Below are positions 7,708-15,639 of a DNA stretch of 64,000 nucleotides, piece by piece. Source of the DNA: AC-49 sp963766605 (lineage in GTDB: Bacteria; Actinomycetota; Thermoleophilia; Solirubrobacterales; Solirubrobacteraceae). Location of the stretch: NCBI GenBank assembly GCA_963766605.1, contig CAVYAT010000007.1, forward strand, positions 806,001 to 870,000, written 5' to 3'. Position 1 is the stretch's first letter; each line of letters opens with the position of its first letter. The notes under the pieces were generated by a model. That model ran no database searches and had not been told where the DNA came from. It worked only from the letters and a program-made list of their open reading frames with translations. Both the position numbers and the translations under genes were made by a program.

Positions 7708-9888
7708 ATGCCTCGATCCGGGTCCTTCCGCGTCGCACTGGCGGTCGTTGCAACGGCTGTCGGTCTTGCCCTGCCCGCAGCCGCCGCCCACGCCAATCCG
7801 CCGGCGCCGACGCTGACGACGCCGGTCGACGACAGCCAGACGTATCTCTCGACGGTCTCGATCGGGTGCACCGGCGCCGTCGCGCTGGCCGACATCACGG
7901 TCTACGTCGACGGCGTTGCCGATCCGGGCGCCCCCAGCGGCCACGCCGACGCCGCCGGCCACTGCGCGTTCACGTTCCCGGTCTCCGACGGCGACCACAC
8001 GATCGCGATCACGGAGACGGTGGCCGGTTCCGAGAGCAACCAGAGCAGCACGGCCATGGTGCACGTGCGCCACAGCGCGCCACAGATCAGCTACCCGGTC
8101 GACAACGGCAACATGGACCCCGACTTCCCGTTCATCCAGGGCGTAGGCGCGTTCGCCGGTGGCACCGTCGTCATGGTCGTCGACGGCACCTCGCACACGG
8201 TCACCGCCGATTCGAGCGGCAACTTCAAATACTTCGTCGCGCAGCCGCTGACCCAGGGCCTGCACACGGTGGCCGTGAACAATGTCGACGCCCAGAGCAA
8301 CGCCGGACCGGTGTCCCCGACCACGACCTACGCCTACCTCGCGCCGCCGACGCTCACGGCGCCGACCGGCTGGACGCACCCGAGCGTCGCGCTGAACCTG
8401 ACGTTCAGCGGAGTGCTTCCCGGCGGGAAGGTCAGGCTGTTCGAGAACGGGACCCAGATCGCCACCGCGACCGCCGACCCCAGTGGCAACGGCACGGTCG
8501 CGACACCCACGCTCCCGACCGACGGAATCCACGACTACACCGCCAAACAGGCCGACACCCAGGGTCACTCGAGCGTTGCGTCGGGCAGTGTCCGTGCCTA
8601 CATCGACACGACCAGCCCGCCCAAGCCGGTGCTGCTGACCCCCGCCTCGCTGTTGCCGCCCGACGGCGACGGCGGCTACGTGACCGACGCGGACCAGATC
8701 TTCGTCTACTCGACCGACGCCAACAACGCGTCTCGAGCGTCGGTCACGATGCACTGGGAGCTCGACGGTGTCGCCCAGCCGCCGCTCGGCGCGATCGGCG
8801 ATGGGACGGCGCAGCTGTCCCCGCAGGCGCCGGCGCTCTTCAGCCAGGGCGCCCACACGATCCGTGCCCAGGCGGTCGACGAGGCCGGCAACACGAGCCC
8901 GTGGTCCGACGTCACCGACTTCGTCGTCGACTCGATCCCGCCCGCGACGATCGATCTCGTGTCGCCGGCCGCGATTTCGAGCGACAGCTCCGGGATCCTG
9001 CAGCTCAAGACCGAGGCCGACGCCGTCGTCACGCTGTCGCTCGACGGCGGGCCGGTTCTGCACGACACGGCCGACAACGAGGGCAACGTCGAGTTCGACG
9101 TCGGCCCGCTCGCCGACGGCGACCACTCGCTCGACACCACGGCGACCGACGCGGCGGGCAACGGCGGGCACCTGACGCTGCACTTCCTCGTGGACACGAC
9201 GCCACCGCAGGCGCCGGTCGTCAGCTCGCCGGCCAACGGCGATGTCGTCACCGTCCCCGACCCGCTCATCACGTTCGAGGCCGACCCCGACACCGACATC
9301 ACCGTCTTTGTCGACGGCGCGCAGGCCGGGGTCGTCCAGACCGACGGCGACGGCAACGCGACATTCCGTCTCCACGCCCTCGCCGATGGTCCGCACTCGG
9401 TCGCCGTGCGCGCGATCGATCAGGCGCAGAACTTCACCGACGGGACGCCGGTGGGGTTCACCGTCGCCGTGCCGGTCGCGCCGCCACCGGGCGACACCAG
9501 TTCCACTCCGCCACCGGGCGACGGCACGTCGCACACGCCGCTGGCGACGGCGCTCAAGCTGTCAAATGTGCGGCTGAGCGGCAGCATCCTGTCGACCTGC
9601 GCACCGCACGTGCGCCGCTGTCACGACAAGACGGCCAAGCTGTCGCTGGCCGTCAGCGCCCCGGCGACGATCAAGCTGACGCTGACGCGCACGGTCCATC
9701 ACCGCACGACGACGGCGGCGACCGCGACGTTCAAGGTGCCCAAGGCCGGTGCCGCCAGCTACGTGCTGCACCGCAAGGTCGGCAGCCACACGCTGGCGCA
9801 CGGCTCCTACAAGCTCGTCATCCAGGCCACCGCGAAGTCCGGCGGCGCCAGGTCCGCGACGGTGACCGAGAGCATCAGCGTCCGCTGA
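7708..9888 (+). CDS. Secreted protein with tandem Ig-like domains
   Basis: A 726-residue exported protein with a signal peptide ending near AAAAHAN. The body is about six Ig-like units of roughly 90-100 residues, recognisable from recurring motifs of the type ITVYVDGV, GDGNATFRLHALADGPHSV and VDTTPPQAPVVSSPANGD. A Pro/Thr/Ser-rich linker follows (PPPGDTSSTPPPGDGTSHTP, near residues 591-610). The C-terminal module of about 110 residues starts LKLSNVRLSGSILSTC, has two Cys and is rich in Lys and Thr. No LPXTG or membrane anchor is seen. The architecture fits an adhesive or structural surface protein; no enzymatic motif is visible. The repeats are divergent at DNA level, so this is not a DNA repeat array. 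Confidence 0.8.
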   Translation: MPRSGSFRVALAVVATAVGLALPAAAAHANPPAPTLTTPVDDSQTYLSTVSIGCTGAVALADITVYVDGVADPGAPSGHADAAGHCAFTFPVSDGDHTIAITETVAGSESNQSSTAMVHVRHSAPQISYPVDNGNMDPDFPFIQGVGAFAGGTVVMVVDGTSHTVTADSSGNFKYFVAQPLTQGLHTVAVNNVDAQSNAGPVSPTTTYAYLAPPTLTAPTGWTHPSVALNLTFSGVLPGGKVRLFENGTQIATATADPSGNGTVATPTLPTDGIHDYTAKQADTQGHSSVASGSVRAYIDTTSPPKPVLLTPASLLPPDGDGGYVTDADQIFVYSTDANNASRASVTMHWELDGVAQPPLGAIGDGTAQLSPQAPALFSQGAHTIRAQAVDEAGNTSPWSDVTDFVVDSIPPATIDLVSPAAISSDSSGILQLKTEADAVVTLSLDGGPVLHDTADNEGNVEFDVGPLADGDHSLDTTATDAAGNGGHLTLHFLVDTTPPQAPVVSSPANGDVVTVPDPLITFEADPDTDITVFVDGAQAGVVQTDGDGNATFRLHALADGPHSVAVRAIDQAQNFTDGTPVGFTVAVPVAPPPGDTSSTPPPGDGTSHTPLATALKLSNVRLSGSILSTCAPHVRRCHDKTAKLSLAVSAPATIKLTLTRTVHHRTTTAATATFKVPKAGAASYVLHRKVGSHTLAHGSYKLVIQATAKSGGARSATVTESISVR

Positions 9889-9945
9889 CCTCGCGATCCA
9901 GGCGACCGCGAAGACCGCTGAATCGCCGCCGCCGCGAACCGGCCC

Positions 9946-9967
9946 GTGACAGTGAGACACCTGTCAC
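9946..9967. promoter_or_regulatory. Perfect inverted repeat upstream of the atp operon promoter
   Basis: GTGACAG, 8 nt, CTGTCAC: perfect 7-bp arms, 57 nt after the Ig-protein stop and 5 nt before the -35 region of the putative atp promoter. It could be the transcript-end hairpin of the upstream gene (no U-tract follows) or an operator. The position just above a promoter favours a regulator site, but neither is proven. Confidence 0.45.
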
Positions 9968-9971
9968 AATG

Positions 9972-10001
9972 TTGTTACAAAGTCCGCGTTTGGGCTACAG
10001 T
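9972..10001 (+). promoter_or_regulatory. Putative promoter of the ATP synthase operon
   Basis: TTGTTA at 9972-9977, an 18-bp spacer and TACAGT at 9996-10001 resemble a housekeeping-sigma promoter. Transcription would begin near 10008, giving a leader of about 115 nt before the first small membrane-protein gene at 10122. This is the only good promoter-like sequence in the 233-bp gap 9889-10121. Confidence 0.5.
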
Positions 10002-10121
10002 TGCGCCCCTGCCGAGATCACGACCGCGCCGGTCGCACGGTCCCGATCCTCCGGTAGGGTCCCCCGCCGCCACCGCCTTGCCTCTCCGCCATGCCCGTCC
10101 ACGAGCCATTCGCCGATCCCG

Positions 10122-10322
10122 ATGACGTCCCCTCCGAGCAAGCCCCCGGCCAGCGGCCTGGAGGCCGGCAGCCTGATGATCGGCGGGCTCGTCCTGGGCG
10201 CGCTCGTCGGCGCAGGGGTCGGTGCGCTGCTCGGTGCGATGGGTCCGGCGCTCGGCGTCGGACTGTTTCTCGGGCTCGCCGGGGGAATCGTGGCTGTGAT
10301 CGTCCGCTTCCGGGACGGCTGA
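10122..10322 (+). CDS. AtpZ/AtpI-like small membrane protein
   Basis: A 66-residue protein with two hydrophobic helices (about 18-40 and 44-62), GLVLGALVGAGVGALLGAMG and LGVGLFLGLAGGIVAVIVRF, separated by a tight turn and ending in a short basic tail. Its size, two-helix topology and place as first gene of the atp operon match AtpZ, the small protein that with AtpI assists Mg2+ supply or c-ring assembly in other bacteria. Sequence identity to that family cannot be judged by eye, so the call leans on position. ATG 10122 follows no obvious ribosome binding site. The next gene starts 4 nt after its stop. Confidence 0.65.
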   Translation: MTSPPSKPPASGLEAGSLMIGGLVLGALVGAGVGALLGAMGPALGVGLFLGLAGGIVAVIVRFRDG

Positions 10323-10326
10323 CCTC

Positions 10327-10692
10327 ATGACAGCCCTGCGCTACTTCGACTGCGGGCTCGTGCTCATCACCGCCCCGTTCGTCGCCGCAGCCGGCCTGCC
10401 GATGCTCGGCTACGCGATCGCGGCTGTCGCGTGGATCTTCGTGCGCCTGCTGGGCGCGTGGCTGGAGAGCCTCGCCGATCGCAGCCAGGACGCCCGAGCC
10501 GTCGCCGGCCTGGCGTTTGCTGCCATGATGGCGCGGCTCTGGGTCGTCGTCCTGGCGATCGTCACCGCCCGCGAGGTCGGCGGGAAGGACGACGGGATCA
10601 TGGCCGCCGCCCTCTCGCTTGCCGCCTTCACCGTCTACTTCCTGCTGAACAGCATCGTGTTTCGTCCCCAGAACCGGGCGGTCGGCTCATGA
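10327..10692 (+). CDS. AtpI-like four-helix membrane protein
   Basis: A 121-residue membrane protein with four predicted helices (about 10-27, 30-44, 61-80 and 91-110) and the family-like C-terminus TVYFLLNSIVFRPQ. It is immediately upstream of atpB; its TGA overlaps the atpB ATG, implying translational coupling. AtpI is normally encoded directly before atpB and acts as a chaperone in c-ring assembly, and this gene sits exactly there with the right size and topology. Individual AtpI sequences are poorly conserved, so the assignment is by context. Confidence 0.65.
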   Translation: MTALRYFDCGLVLITAPFVAAAGLPMLGYAIAAVAWIFVRLLGAWLESLADRSQDARAVAGLAFAAMMARLWVVVLAIVTAREVGGKDDGIMAAALSLAAFTVYFLLNSIVFRPQNRAVGS

Positions 10693-11582
10693 GCCGCGGT
10701 CAGAAGGTGCTGCTCGCGTTCGGGACCTACCTGGGCCTGATCATCATCGTCGTCCTGCTGACGGGCTGGCACAAGGTCCAGAACGAGGGCTTCCATCCGC
10801 AGAACGAGTTCAAGCTCGACACCTGGTTCAGCGTCGGGCCGATCCACTTCAACAAGGCCGTGATGTACCTGATCATCGCCGGCCTGCTGACGGCCGGGAC
10901 GATGCTGTGGATCACCAAGAACCTGAAGAAGCGCCCGAATCGCGTCCAGGCGGGGCTCGAGTTCGTCTACACCCGGGTCCTCAAAGAGATGATCATGGGC
11001 GGGACGATGGACGACAAGATGGCGGCGCGGTGGTTCCCGTTCATCGCCACCCTGTTCTTCTTCATCCTGTTCTCGAACCTGATCGGCTACATCCCGTTGC
11101 CGACCAACACCGAGCACATGATCGACATCGGGATCGGCCACATCCCGGCGTTCACGATCTACGCCGCGACGGCCAACCTGTCGGTCCCGCTGGTGCTGGC
11201 CATCGTCGTATTCGTCGCGTACACGGTCGAGGGCGTCCGAGCCAAGGGCCCCGGCGGCTACCTCAAGGGCCTGGTGCCCGAGGGCATCCACGGCTTCGCC
11301 GCGATTCCGCTGTTCATCCTCGAGCTGTTCTCGAACCTGATGCGGCTGCTGTCGCTCTCCGTGCGATTGTTCGCCAACGTCCTCGCCGGCCACCTGATCA
11401 TCCTGTTCATGGCCGGCGCGCTCGCCGTCCTGCTCGGGATCGCCGCAATCGGCGTGATCACGCTGCCGTTCGGGATCATCCTGTTCCTCTTCGAGGCTGG
11501 GCTGGTCGCCGGCCTCCAGGCGTTCATCTTCGCCACCCTTACTGCCATCTACCTCGGCGGCGCAGTCGCCGAGTCTCACTGA
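10689..11582 (+). CDS. atpB: ATP synthase F0 subunit a
   Basis: Subunit a (297 residues) forms the proton half-channels against the c-ring. The essential Arg226 lies in LSVRLFANVLAGH, followed by LIILFMAGALAVLLGI; the conserved Asn/Gln-containing last helices (EAGLVAGLQAFIFATLTAIYL) are present. A hydrophilic N-terminal segment (about 29-55), typical of actinobacterial subunits, follows the first helix. ATG 10689 overlaps the stop of the AtpI-like gene. An upstream extension of the frame is antisense or shadow sequence over that gene. It leads the F0 block a-c-b followed by the F1 genes. Confidence 0.95.
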   Translation: MSRGQKVLLAFGTYLGLIIIVVLLTGWHKVQNEGFHPQNEFKLDTWFSVGPIHFNKAVMYLIIAGLLTAGTMLWITKNLKKRPNRVQAGLEFVYTRVLKEMIMGGTMDDKMAARWFPFIATLFFFILFSNLIGYIPLPTNTEHMIDIGIGHIPAFTIYAATANLSVPLVLAIVVFVAYTVEGVRAKGPGGYLKGLVPEGIHGFAAIPLFILELFSNLMRLLSLSVRLFANVLAGHLIILFMAGALAVLLGIAAIGVITLPFGIILFLFEAGLVAGLQAFIFATLTAIYLGGAVAESH

Positions 11583-11602
11583 GTCAAAGGAGCACAACCA
11601 CC

Positions 11603-11872
11603 GTGGATCTCGCGGTCATCACCCACCTCGCCGCCGCCAGCGGCGACACCGCCAAGGCCGGGAAGGCCATCGCGCTGGGCGTCGGCGGCGGTCTCGGCGC
11701 GGTCGGCGCCGGCGTCGGCATCGGCGCGATCTTCGCCGCCGTGATCGAGTCAACCACGCGCCAGCCCGAGATGGCCAACGAGATCAGGTCGATCCAGTGG
11801 CTGGGCTTCGCCCTGACCGAGGCGTGCTTCTTCTACGGCCTCGTCGCCGGCCTGCTGGCGTTCTTCCTCTAG
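11603..11872 (+). CDS. atpE: ATP synthase F0 subunit c
   Basis: An 89-residue two-helix proteolipid that forms the rotating ring. Helix 1 carries the Gly-rich packing motif (GVGGGLGAVGAGVGIGA, about residues 27-43). The polar loop contains RQPEMANEI, and helix 2 carries the proton-binding Glu73 in FALTEACFFYGLV. The GTG start at 11603 is preceded by AAAGGAG at 11586-11592, one of the clearer ribosome binding sites in the operon. This fits the need to make many copies of c. The N-terminal 25 residues are longer than in E. coli and may be partly removed or extramembrane. Confidence 0.95.
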   Translation: MDLAVITHLAAASGDTAKAGKAIALGVGGGLGAVGAGVGIGAIFAAVIESTTRQPEMANEIRSIQWLGFALTEACFFYGLVAGLLAFFL

Positions 11873-11878
11873 GTCCCC

Positions 11879-12436
11879 ATGTCGACGCTTCTCGCCGCCA
11901 CCTCTGACAGCTCGTCCGGCAGCTTCCTCGTCCAGCCCGGGGTCGGGCTGATGATCTGGACGCTGGTCGTCTTCGGGGGCGCCATGTACCTGCTCAAGAG
12001 GCTCGCGTTCCCGCGCATCACCGAGTTTCTCGACAATCGCCAGAGCGAGATCGAGGACTCGATCGATCACGCCGAGCGCGTGCGCAAGGACGCCGACGAT
12101 CTGCTCGCCGAGTACCGCGAGCGCCTGAAGGAGGCGCGCGAGCAGGCCGACGAGATCATCATGCGCGCCCGCAAGGCCGGTGAGGAGCACGACCGCGAGG
12201 CGCGCGAGCAGGCACGCACGACGCACGACGAGATGCTCGAGCAGGCTCGCCGTGACATCCAGGCCGAGACCACCCGCGCAATCGCCGAGCTGCGCAACGA
12301 GGTAGCCGACCTGACGATCCTGGCCACCGAGAAGGTCACGCGGCGCTCGCTGAGCGCCGACGACCAGCGCCGGCTCGTCGACGAGGCGCTCAACGAGCTC
12401 GACTTCTCGGCCCTGAGCGGCGACCGGTCCAACTAG
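11879..12436 (+). CDS. atpF: ATP synthase F0 subunit b
   Basis: Peripheral stalk subunit of 185 residues. A single membrane helix (about 19-40, VGLMIWTLVVFGGAMYLLKRL) is followed by a long charged coiled coil rich in Glu, Arg and Ala (about 45-150) and the C-terminal delta-contact segment NEVADLTILATEKVTRRSL. There is only one b gene, so the stalk is a homodimer. It begins 6 nt after atpE and ends 4 nt before atpH. Nothing is truncated. Confidence 0.95.
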   Translation: MSTLLAATSDSSSGSFLVQPGVGLMIWTLVVFGGAMYLLKRLAFPRITEFLDNRQSEIEDSIDHAERVRKDADDLLAEYRERLKEAREQADEIIMRARKAGEEHDREAREQARTTHDEMLEQARRDIQAETTRAIAELRNEVADLTILATEKVTRRSLSADDQRRLVDEALNELDFSALSGDRSN

Positions 12437-12440
12437 GACG

Positions 12441-12974
12441 ATGGAAGAGATCGCCCAGGTCTACGCGCGCGCCCTGTTCGAGGTCGCCGAGGAGCACGAC
12501 AAGCTCGATCTGATCCGCGATCAGCTCGGGGCGTTCACCGACGCGCTCGACGGCTCGCACGACCTGCGCACGTTCCTGTTCTCGCCGTACTTCTCCAGCC
12601 CCGAGAAGAAGGCCGGTCTCAAGCGCGCGGTGACCGACGCCGACGAGGCGCTGGACAACTTCCTGACCCTGCTCATCGACCAGCAGCGGATGCCGTTCAT
12701 CTTCCGCATCCGCCGCGCCTACGACGCGCTGTGGGAAGAGGCCAACAAGCTTCTGCCGGTGACGATCACCGCCGCGATCGAGCTCGACGGCGACACCGTC
12801 CGTCACATCTCCGAGCAGATCGGCGCCCAGACCGGCCGCCGCGTCGAGGTCACGACCGAGGTCGACCCCGAGATCATCGGCGGACTCGTCCTGCGCGTCG
12901 GCAACTCGATCCTCGACGCATCGATCCACACCCGACTGGAAAACCTGAAAAAGAACGTGGCCAAGGCCGCCTGA
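12441..12974 (+). CDS. atpH: ATP synthase F1 subunit delta
   Basis: Delta (177 residues, normal length) connects the stalk to the top of F1. It begins EEIAQVYARALFEVAEEH, the family's N-terminal helix, and ends with the conserved EIIGGLVLRVGNSILDASI segment (about 145-165). It starts 4 nt after atpF and is 11 nt from atpA. Unlike mycobacteria and some other actinobacteria, it is not fused to a second b-type domain. Confidence 0.94.
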   Translation: MEEIAQVYARALFEVAEEHDKLDLIRDQLGAFTDALDGSHDLRTFLFSPYFSSPEKKAGLKRAVTDADEALDNFLTLLIDQQRMPFIFRIRRAYDALWEEANKLLPVTITAAIELDGDTVRHISEQIGAQTGRRVEVTTEVDPEIIGGLVLRVGNSILDASIHTRLENLKKNVAKAA

Positions 12975-12985
12975 GGGACCTTCAC

Positions 12986-14662
12986 ATGCAGATCAAGCCC
13001 GACGAGATCACCTCCATCCTGAAGAGCCGCATCGAAGGCCTCGACGCCGGACAGGCCGACCTGACCGAGGTCGGCACCGTGCTGTCGGTCGCCGACGGCA
13101 TCGCCCGCGTCCACGGGCTCGAGAACTGCATGTCGCTCGAGATGCTCGAGCTGCCCCACGGCGTGACCGGCCTGGCCCTGAACCTCGAGTCCGACAACGT
13201 CGGCGCCGTGCTGTTCGGAGAGTGGGACAAGGTCGTCGAGGGCGACACGGTCAAGCGCACCAACACGTTGCTCGACATCCCGGTCGGCGAGGCGATGCTC
13301 GGCCGGATCGTCGACCCGCTCGGCAACCCGCTCGACGGCAAGGGCCCGATCGCCTCGACCGAGACGCGACCGGCCGAGTTCAAGGCGCCGGGCGTCGTCC
13401 AGCGCCAGGGCGTCAAGGAGCCGATGCAGACCGGCCTCAAGGCGATCGACTCGATGATCCCGATCGGCCGTGGCCAGCGCGAGCTGATCATCGGTGACCG
13501 CCAGACCGGCAAGACGGCGATCGCGATCGACACGATCATCAACAACAAGGACTCCGACCTGATCTCGGTCTACGTGGCGATCGGCCAGCGCATGGCGACG
13601 GTCGTCGGACTGGCCCAGACGCTGGCCGACCACGGCGCCCTTGACCGCACGATCATCGTCGCGGCGCCGGCCGACGAGGCGGCGCCGATCAAGTTCCTCG
13701 CGCCCTACGCCGGCTGCGCGATGGCCGAGTACTTCACCTACAAGGGCCAGCACTCGCTGATCGTCTATGACGACCTGACCAAGCACGCCTACGCGTACCG
13801 TCAGATGTCGCTGCTGCTGCGCCGCCCGCCGGGGCGCGAGGCCTACCCGGGCGACGTCTTCTACCTCCACAGCCGCCTGCTCGAGCGCGCGTGCAAGCTG
13901 TCCGACGAAGAGGGCGCCGGCTCGCTGACCGCTTTGCCGGTCATCGAGACCCAGGCCGGCGACGTGTCGGCCTACATCCCGACCAACGTCATCTCGATCA
14001 CCGACGGCCAGATCTTCCTCGAGCCGAAGCTGTTCTACTCGGGCGTGCGCCCGGCCATCAACGTCGGCATCTCGGTGTCGCGCGTCGGCGGCAACGCGCA
14101 GATCGGCCCGATGAAGAAGGTCGCCGGCCGCCTGAAGCTCGAGCTGTCGCAGTACCGCGACCTCGAGGCCTTTGCCCAGTTCGGCTCCGACCTCGACGCC
14201 GACACGCAGCGGACCCTGGCCCGCGGCGAGCGCCTGGTGCGCACGCTCAACCAGGGCGAGCGCGAGCCGATGCCGGTTGCCGACCAGGTCATCTCGGTCT
14301 ACGCCGCGACCAACGGCTTCCTCGACCGCGTCGCCGTCGAGAAGGTGAGCGACTTCCTCGAGGGCCTCGTCCAGCGCGTGCACGCCGAGGACAAGGAGCT
14401 GCGCGAGAAGATCGGCGGCGGCGACTGGTCCGACGAGACGATCGCACGGACGAAGAAGATCGTCGAGGACTTCGCCGGCGACTTCGGCTACGACCTCGAC
14501 GAGGAGGGCCAGCCGCTCGGCGACGACTCGCCGCTGGAGCCGCGCCGCTCGCAGGAGTCGGCCGACCAGGCAAAGTCCGATGACGCCGAGGCCTCAGCCG
14601 ACGGCGACGACGACGGCGAGGAGTCCTCCGACGACGCCGAGAAGGAACCGGCCACCGCGTGA
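12986..14662 (+). CDS. atpA: ATP synthase F1 subunit alpha, with acidic C-terminal extension
   Basis: Alpha (558 residues) binds non-catalytic nucleotide. Walker A is GDRQTGKTA (170-178). The ATP-synthase signature region PAINVGISVSRVGGNAQ is intact. Beyond the usual end of about 510 residues there is a tail of some 45 residues composed largely of Asp, Glu, Ser and Ala (for instance ADGDDDGEESSDDAEKEPAT). The tail does not show repeat expansion at DNA level. The stop overlaps the GTG of atpG. The tail is unusual and may be a clade-specific regulatory or solubility feature. Confidence 0.95.
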   Translation: MQIKPDEITSILKSRIEGLDAGQADLTEVGTVLSVADGIARVHGLENCMSLEMLELPHGVTGLALNLESDNVGAVLFGEWDKVVEGDTVKRTNTLLDIPVGEAMLGRIVDPLGNPLDGKGPIASTETRPAEFKAPGVVQRQGVKEPMQTGLKAIDSMIPIGRGQRELIIGDRQTGKTAIAIDTIINNKDSDLISVYVAIGQRMATVVGLAQTLADHGALDRTIIVAAPADEAAPIKFLAPYAGCAMAEYFTYKGQHSLIVYDDLTKHAYAYRQMSLLLRRPPGREAYPGDVFYLHSRLLERACKLSDEEGAGSLTALPVIETQAGDVSAYIPTNVISITDGQIFLEPKLFYSGVRPAINVGISVSRVGGNAQIGPMKKVAGRLKLELSQYRDLEAFAQFGSDLDADTQRTLARGERLVRTLNQGEREPMPVADQVISVYAATNGFLDRVAVEKVSDFLEGLVQRVHAEDKELREKIGGGDWSDETIARTKKIVEDFAGDFGYDLDEEGQPLGDDSPLEPRRSQESADQAKSDDAEASADGDDDGEESSDDAEKEPATA

Positions 14663-15546
14663 GCCAGCGCGACGTCAAGAACCGCATCTCGTCGGTCCGC
14701 AACATCCAGAAGATCACGCGGGCGATGGAGATGGTCTCGGCGGCGCGCCTGCGTCGGGCCGAGCAGCGGATCGCCGCGCTTCGCCCCTACGCCGGCGCGC
14801 TGCGGCGGATGACGCGCCAGGCCGCCCAGGCGGCCGGGGCCGAGGTCTCCAAGCTGCCGGTCCTCGCCGTGCATGAGTCCCAGGACAACGCCGCCATCCT
14901 GTTCGTCACCGGCGACCGCGGTCTGGCGGGCGGTTTCAACTCGCAGATCATGCGTGCCGGCCTTGCGGCCGCCGTGGCGCATGAGCGCGAGGGCCGCACC
15001 GTCGTGCCGTACGCATCGGGCCGCCGCGGTGCGAGTTCGCTCGCGTTTCGCAAGCGCGAGCCGGCCGGCGCCTACGTCGGCTTCACCGATCGCCCGTCGT
15101 ACGCGAACGCGCGGCAGATCGCCAACGACCTGATGGTCGCCTACGTCGACGGCAACGTCGACAGCGTCGAGATCTTCTACAACGGTTACATCTCGCCGCT
15201 CGTGCAGGAGGTGCGCCACGAGGTGCTGCTCCCGCTGGCCCAGGCGACGGTGCTGGAGGGCGGCGAGCACGACCTCGACCGTGACGACCACACCGACGCG
15301 GACGGGCCCAAGGCGCTCGTCGTCTACGAGCCCGACCCGGAGGAGATCCTGCGCCGCCTGATCCCCGACTACGTCGAGATCTCGATCTACCGGGCGCTGC
15401 TGGAGTCCACCGCGTCCGAGCACGGCGCGCGCATGACCGCGATGCGCAGCGCGTCGGAGAACGCCGGCGACGTCATCGACGACCTGACGCTCGAGATGAA
15501 CCGGGCCGGCAAGCCGAGATCACGCAGGAAATCATGGAAGTCGTAG
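14659..15546 (+). CDS. atpG: ATP synthase F1 subunit gamma, C-terminus frameshifted in this sequence
   Basis: Central rotor subunit. The N-terminal coiled-coil helix is textbook (DVKNRISSVRNIQKITRAME) and the body shows FVTGDRGLAGGFNSQI. Up to LTLEMNRA (about 15506) the frame is normal. Thereafter the annotated frame gives GKPRSRRKSWKS and stops at 15544-15546. With one base added near 15507-15512 (a CGGGCC run) the sequence reads RQAEITQEIMEVVAGAEALA and stops at 15567-15569, which is the conserved C-terminal helix that inserts into alpha3beta3. Because that helix is needed for rotation, the one-base loss is most likely a sequencing or assembly error and the true gene probably ends at 15569. 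GTG 14659 overlaps the atpA stop. Confidence 0.9.
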   Translation: MSQRDVKNRISSVRNIQKITRAMEMVSAARLRRAEQRIAALRPYAGALRRMTRQAAQAAGAEVSKLPVLAVHESQDNAAILFVTGDRGLAGGFNSQIMRAGLAAAVAHEREGRTVVPYASGRRGASSLAFRKREPAGAYVGFTDRPSYANARQIANDLMVAYVDGNVDSVEIFYNGYISPLVQEVRHEVLLPLAQATVLEGGEHDLDRDDHTDADGPKALVVYEPDPEEILRRLIPDYVEISIYRALLESTASEHGARMTAMRSASENAGDVIDDLTLEMNRAGKPRSRRKSWKS

Positions 15547-15589
15547 CTGGGGCGGAGGCGCTGGCCTAGCGCGTGTGACGTCGTCCGAA

Positions 15590-15609
15590 GGTCGTCGCTT
15601 GCGACGACC
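15590..15609 (+). other. Stem-loop between atpG and atpD
   Basis: GGTCGTCGC, TT, GCGACGACC: perfect 9-bp complementary arms (an 8-bp stem with a 4-nt loop in practice), 30 nt upstream of the atpD start. There is no U-tract. Inside an operon this may be a processing or stabilising element that sets subunit stoichiometry. Confidence 0.6.
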
Positions 15610-15639
15610 GAAGGCCGAAACCACTTAATCGAGGAACTC

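Noticed and set aside
7684..9534. Long minus-strand frame over the Ig-like protein gene
   Set aside because: Arg/Asp/Val-rich shadow with no recognisable motif; the plus-strand frame has a signal peptide and Ig-like repeats.
7708..9888. Possible tandem DNA repeat in the Ig-like gene
   Set aside because: The protein units are similar in pattern only; no nucleotide-level repeat period is visible.
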